Below, one piece after another: positions 6,072 to 6,227 of a DNA stretch of 6,227 nt. The translations under genes and the position numbers were made by a program. Position 1 is the stretch's first letter; each line of letters begins with the position of its first letter. The notes below the pieces were generated by a model. It had not been told where the DNA came from. It saw nothing but the letters and a program-made list of their open reading frames with translations, and did no database searches. Origin of the DNA: CADEED01 sp035701825 (GTDB lineage: Bacteria; Pseudomonadota; Gammaproteobacteria; Steroidobacterales; Steroidobacteraceae); assembly GCA_035701825.1 (NCBI GenBank), contig DASSRK010000098.1, positions 1 to 6,227 on the forward strand, written 5' to 3'.

Positions 6072-6227
6072 ATGCCAAAACGTACCGACATCGAAAGCAT
6101 CCTGATCATTGGCGCCGGCCCGATCATCATCGGCCAGGCGTGCGAGTTCGACTATTCCGGCGCGCAGGCCTGCAAGGCGCTCAAGGAGGAGGGCTACCGC
6201 GTCATCCTCGTGAACTCGAATCCCGCG
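6072..6227 (+). CDS. carB: Carbamoyl-phosphate synthase large subunit, N-terminal 52 codons (3' end outside the window)
   Basis: CarB binds CarA, receives ammonia through a tunnel and uses two ATP to build carbamoyl phosphate from bicarbonate. The visible part starts MPKRTDIESILIIG and contains GAGPIIIGQACEFDYSG (14-30), the beginning of the first ATP-grasp half. It runs on to VILVNSNPA at the window edge. A full protein would have about 1,070 residues. The ATG at 6072 follows the carA stop by 16 bases. A modest purine stretch (GGCAGAGA) serves as ribosome-binding site, and translation is probably linked to carA. Confidence 0.97.
   Translation, partial: MPKRTDIESILIIGAGPIIIGQACEFDYSGAQACKALKEEGYRVILVNSNPA

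Noticed and set aside
1..6227. Mobile element, CRISPR array, tRNA/rRNA, toxin-antitoxin or defence genes
   Set aside because: I looked on both strands and saw no transposase, integrase, regularly spaced repeats, tRNA-like fold or defence-type domain. Nearly all of the sequence is explained by housekeeping and metabolic genes.

Overview
The window is GC-rich chromosomal DNA. It reads as part of a gammaproteobacterial core locus. The plus strand carries the 3' end of dnaJ, a complete dapB, a complete carA and the first 52 codons of carB. The order dnaJ-dapB-carA-carB is familiar from Pseudomonas- and Xanthomonas-type gammaproteobacteria, so a high-GC member of that broad group is the best guess. 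The sequence alone does not fix a genus.

Layout. Positions 1-438 hold the end of dnaJ (+). A block of three minus-strand genes follows and separates dnaJ from dapB. In order of transcription it holds a Gfo/Idh/MocA-family oxidoreductase (about 3747-2755), glycerol kinase glpK (2744-1230) and a PAP2/class A acid phosphatase with an exported N-terminus (from 1233 down to about 477). The genes are tightly packed: 10 bases between the first two, and an ATGA stop/start overlap between glpK and the phosphatase. They look like one operon reading towards dnaJ. The phosphatase was found by translating the minus strand by hand. Its frame shows the complete three-part PAP2 signature but has no stop codon before the left edge of the window. 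dapB (3815-4627) lies divergent from the block across a short gap of about 67 bases.

The 249-base gap between dapB and carA (4628-4876) is the main non-coding region. It holds a good sigma70-like promoter (TGGACA, 17 bases, TAAACT). The predicted start of transcription falls at the first base of a small hairpin. A strong stem-loop with a GCAA tetraloop and a short T run follows, and then a strong Shine-Dalgarno before the GTG start of carA. This looks like a structured carAB leader, possibly regulatory.

How the genes work together. DnaJ is the Hsp70 co-chaperone. DapB makes tetrahydrodipicolinate for lysine and peptidoglycan. CarA and CarB form carbamoyl-phosphate synthetase for arginine and pyrimidines. 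In the inserted block, a periplasmic phosphatase could release glycerol or sugars from phosphate esters and GlpK would then phosphorylate the glycerol in the cytoplasm; this link is inference. I see no mobile element, CRISPR array, tRNA or rRNA. No undescribed multi-gene system is evident. The points most worth checking are the carA leader, the missing stop of the phosphatase gene and the inserted block itself.
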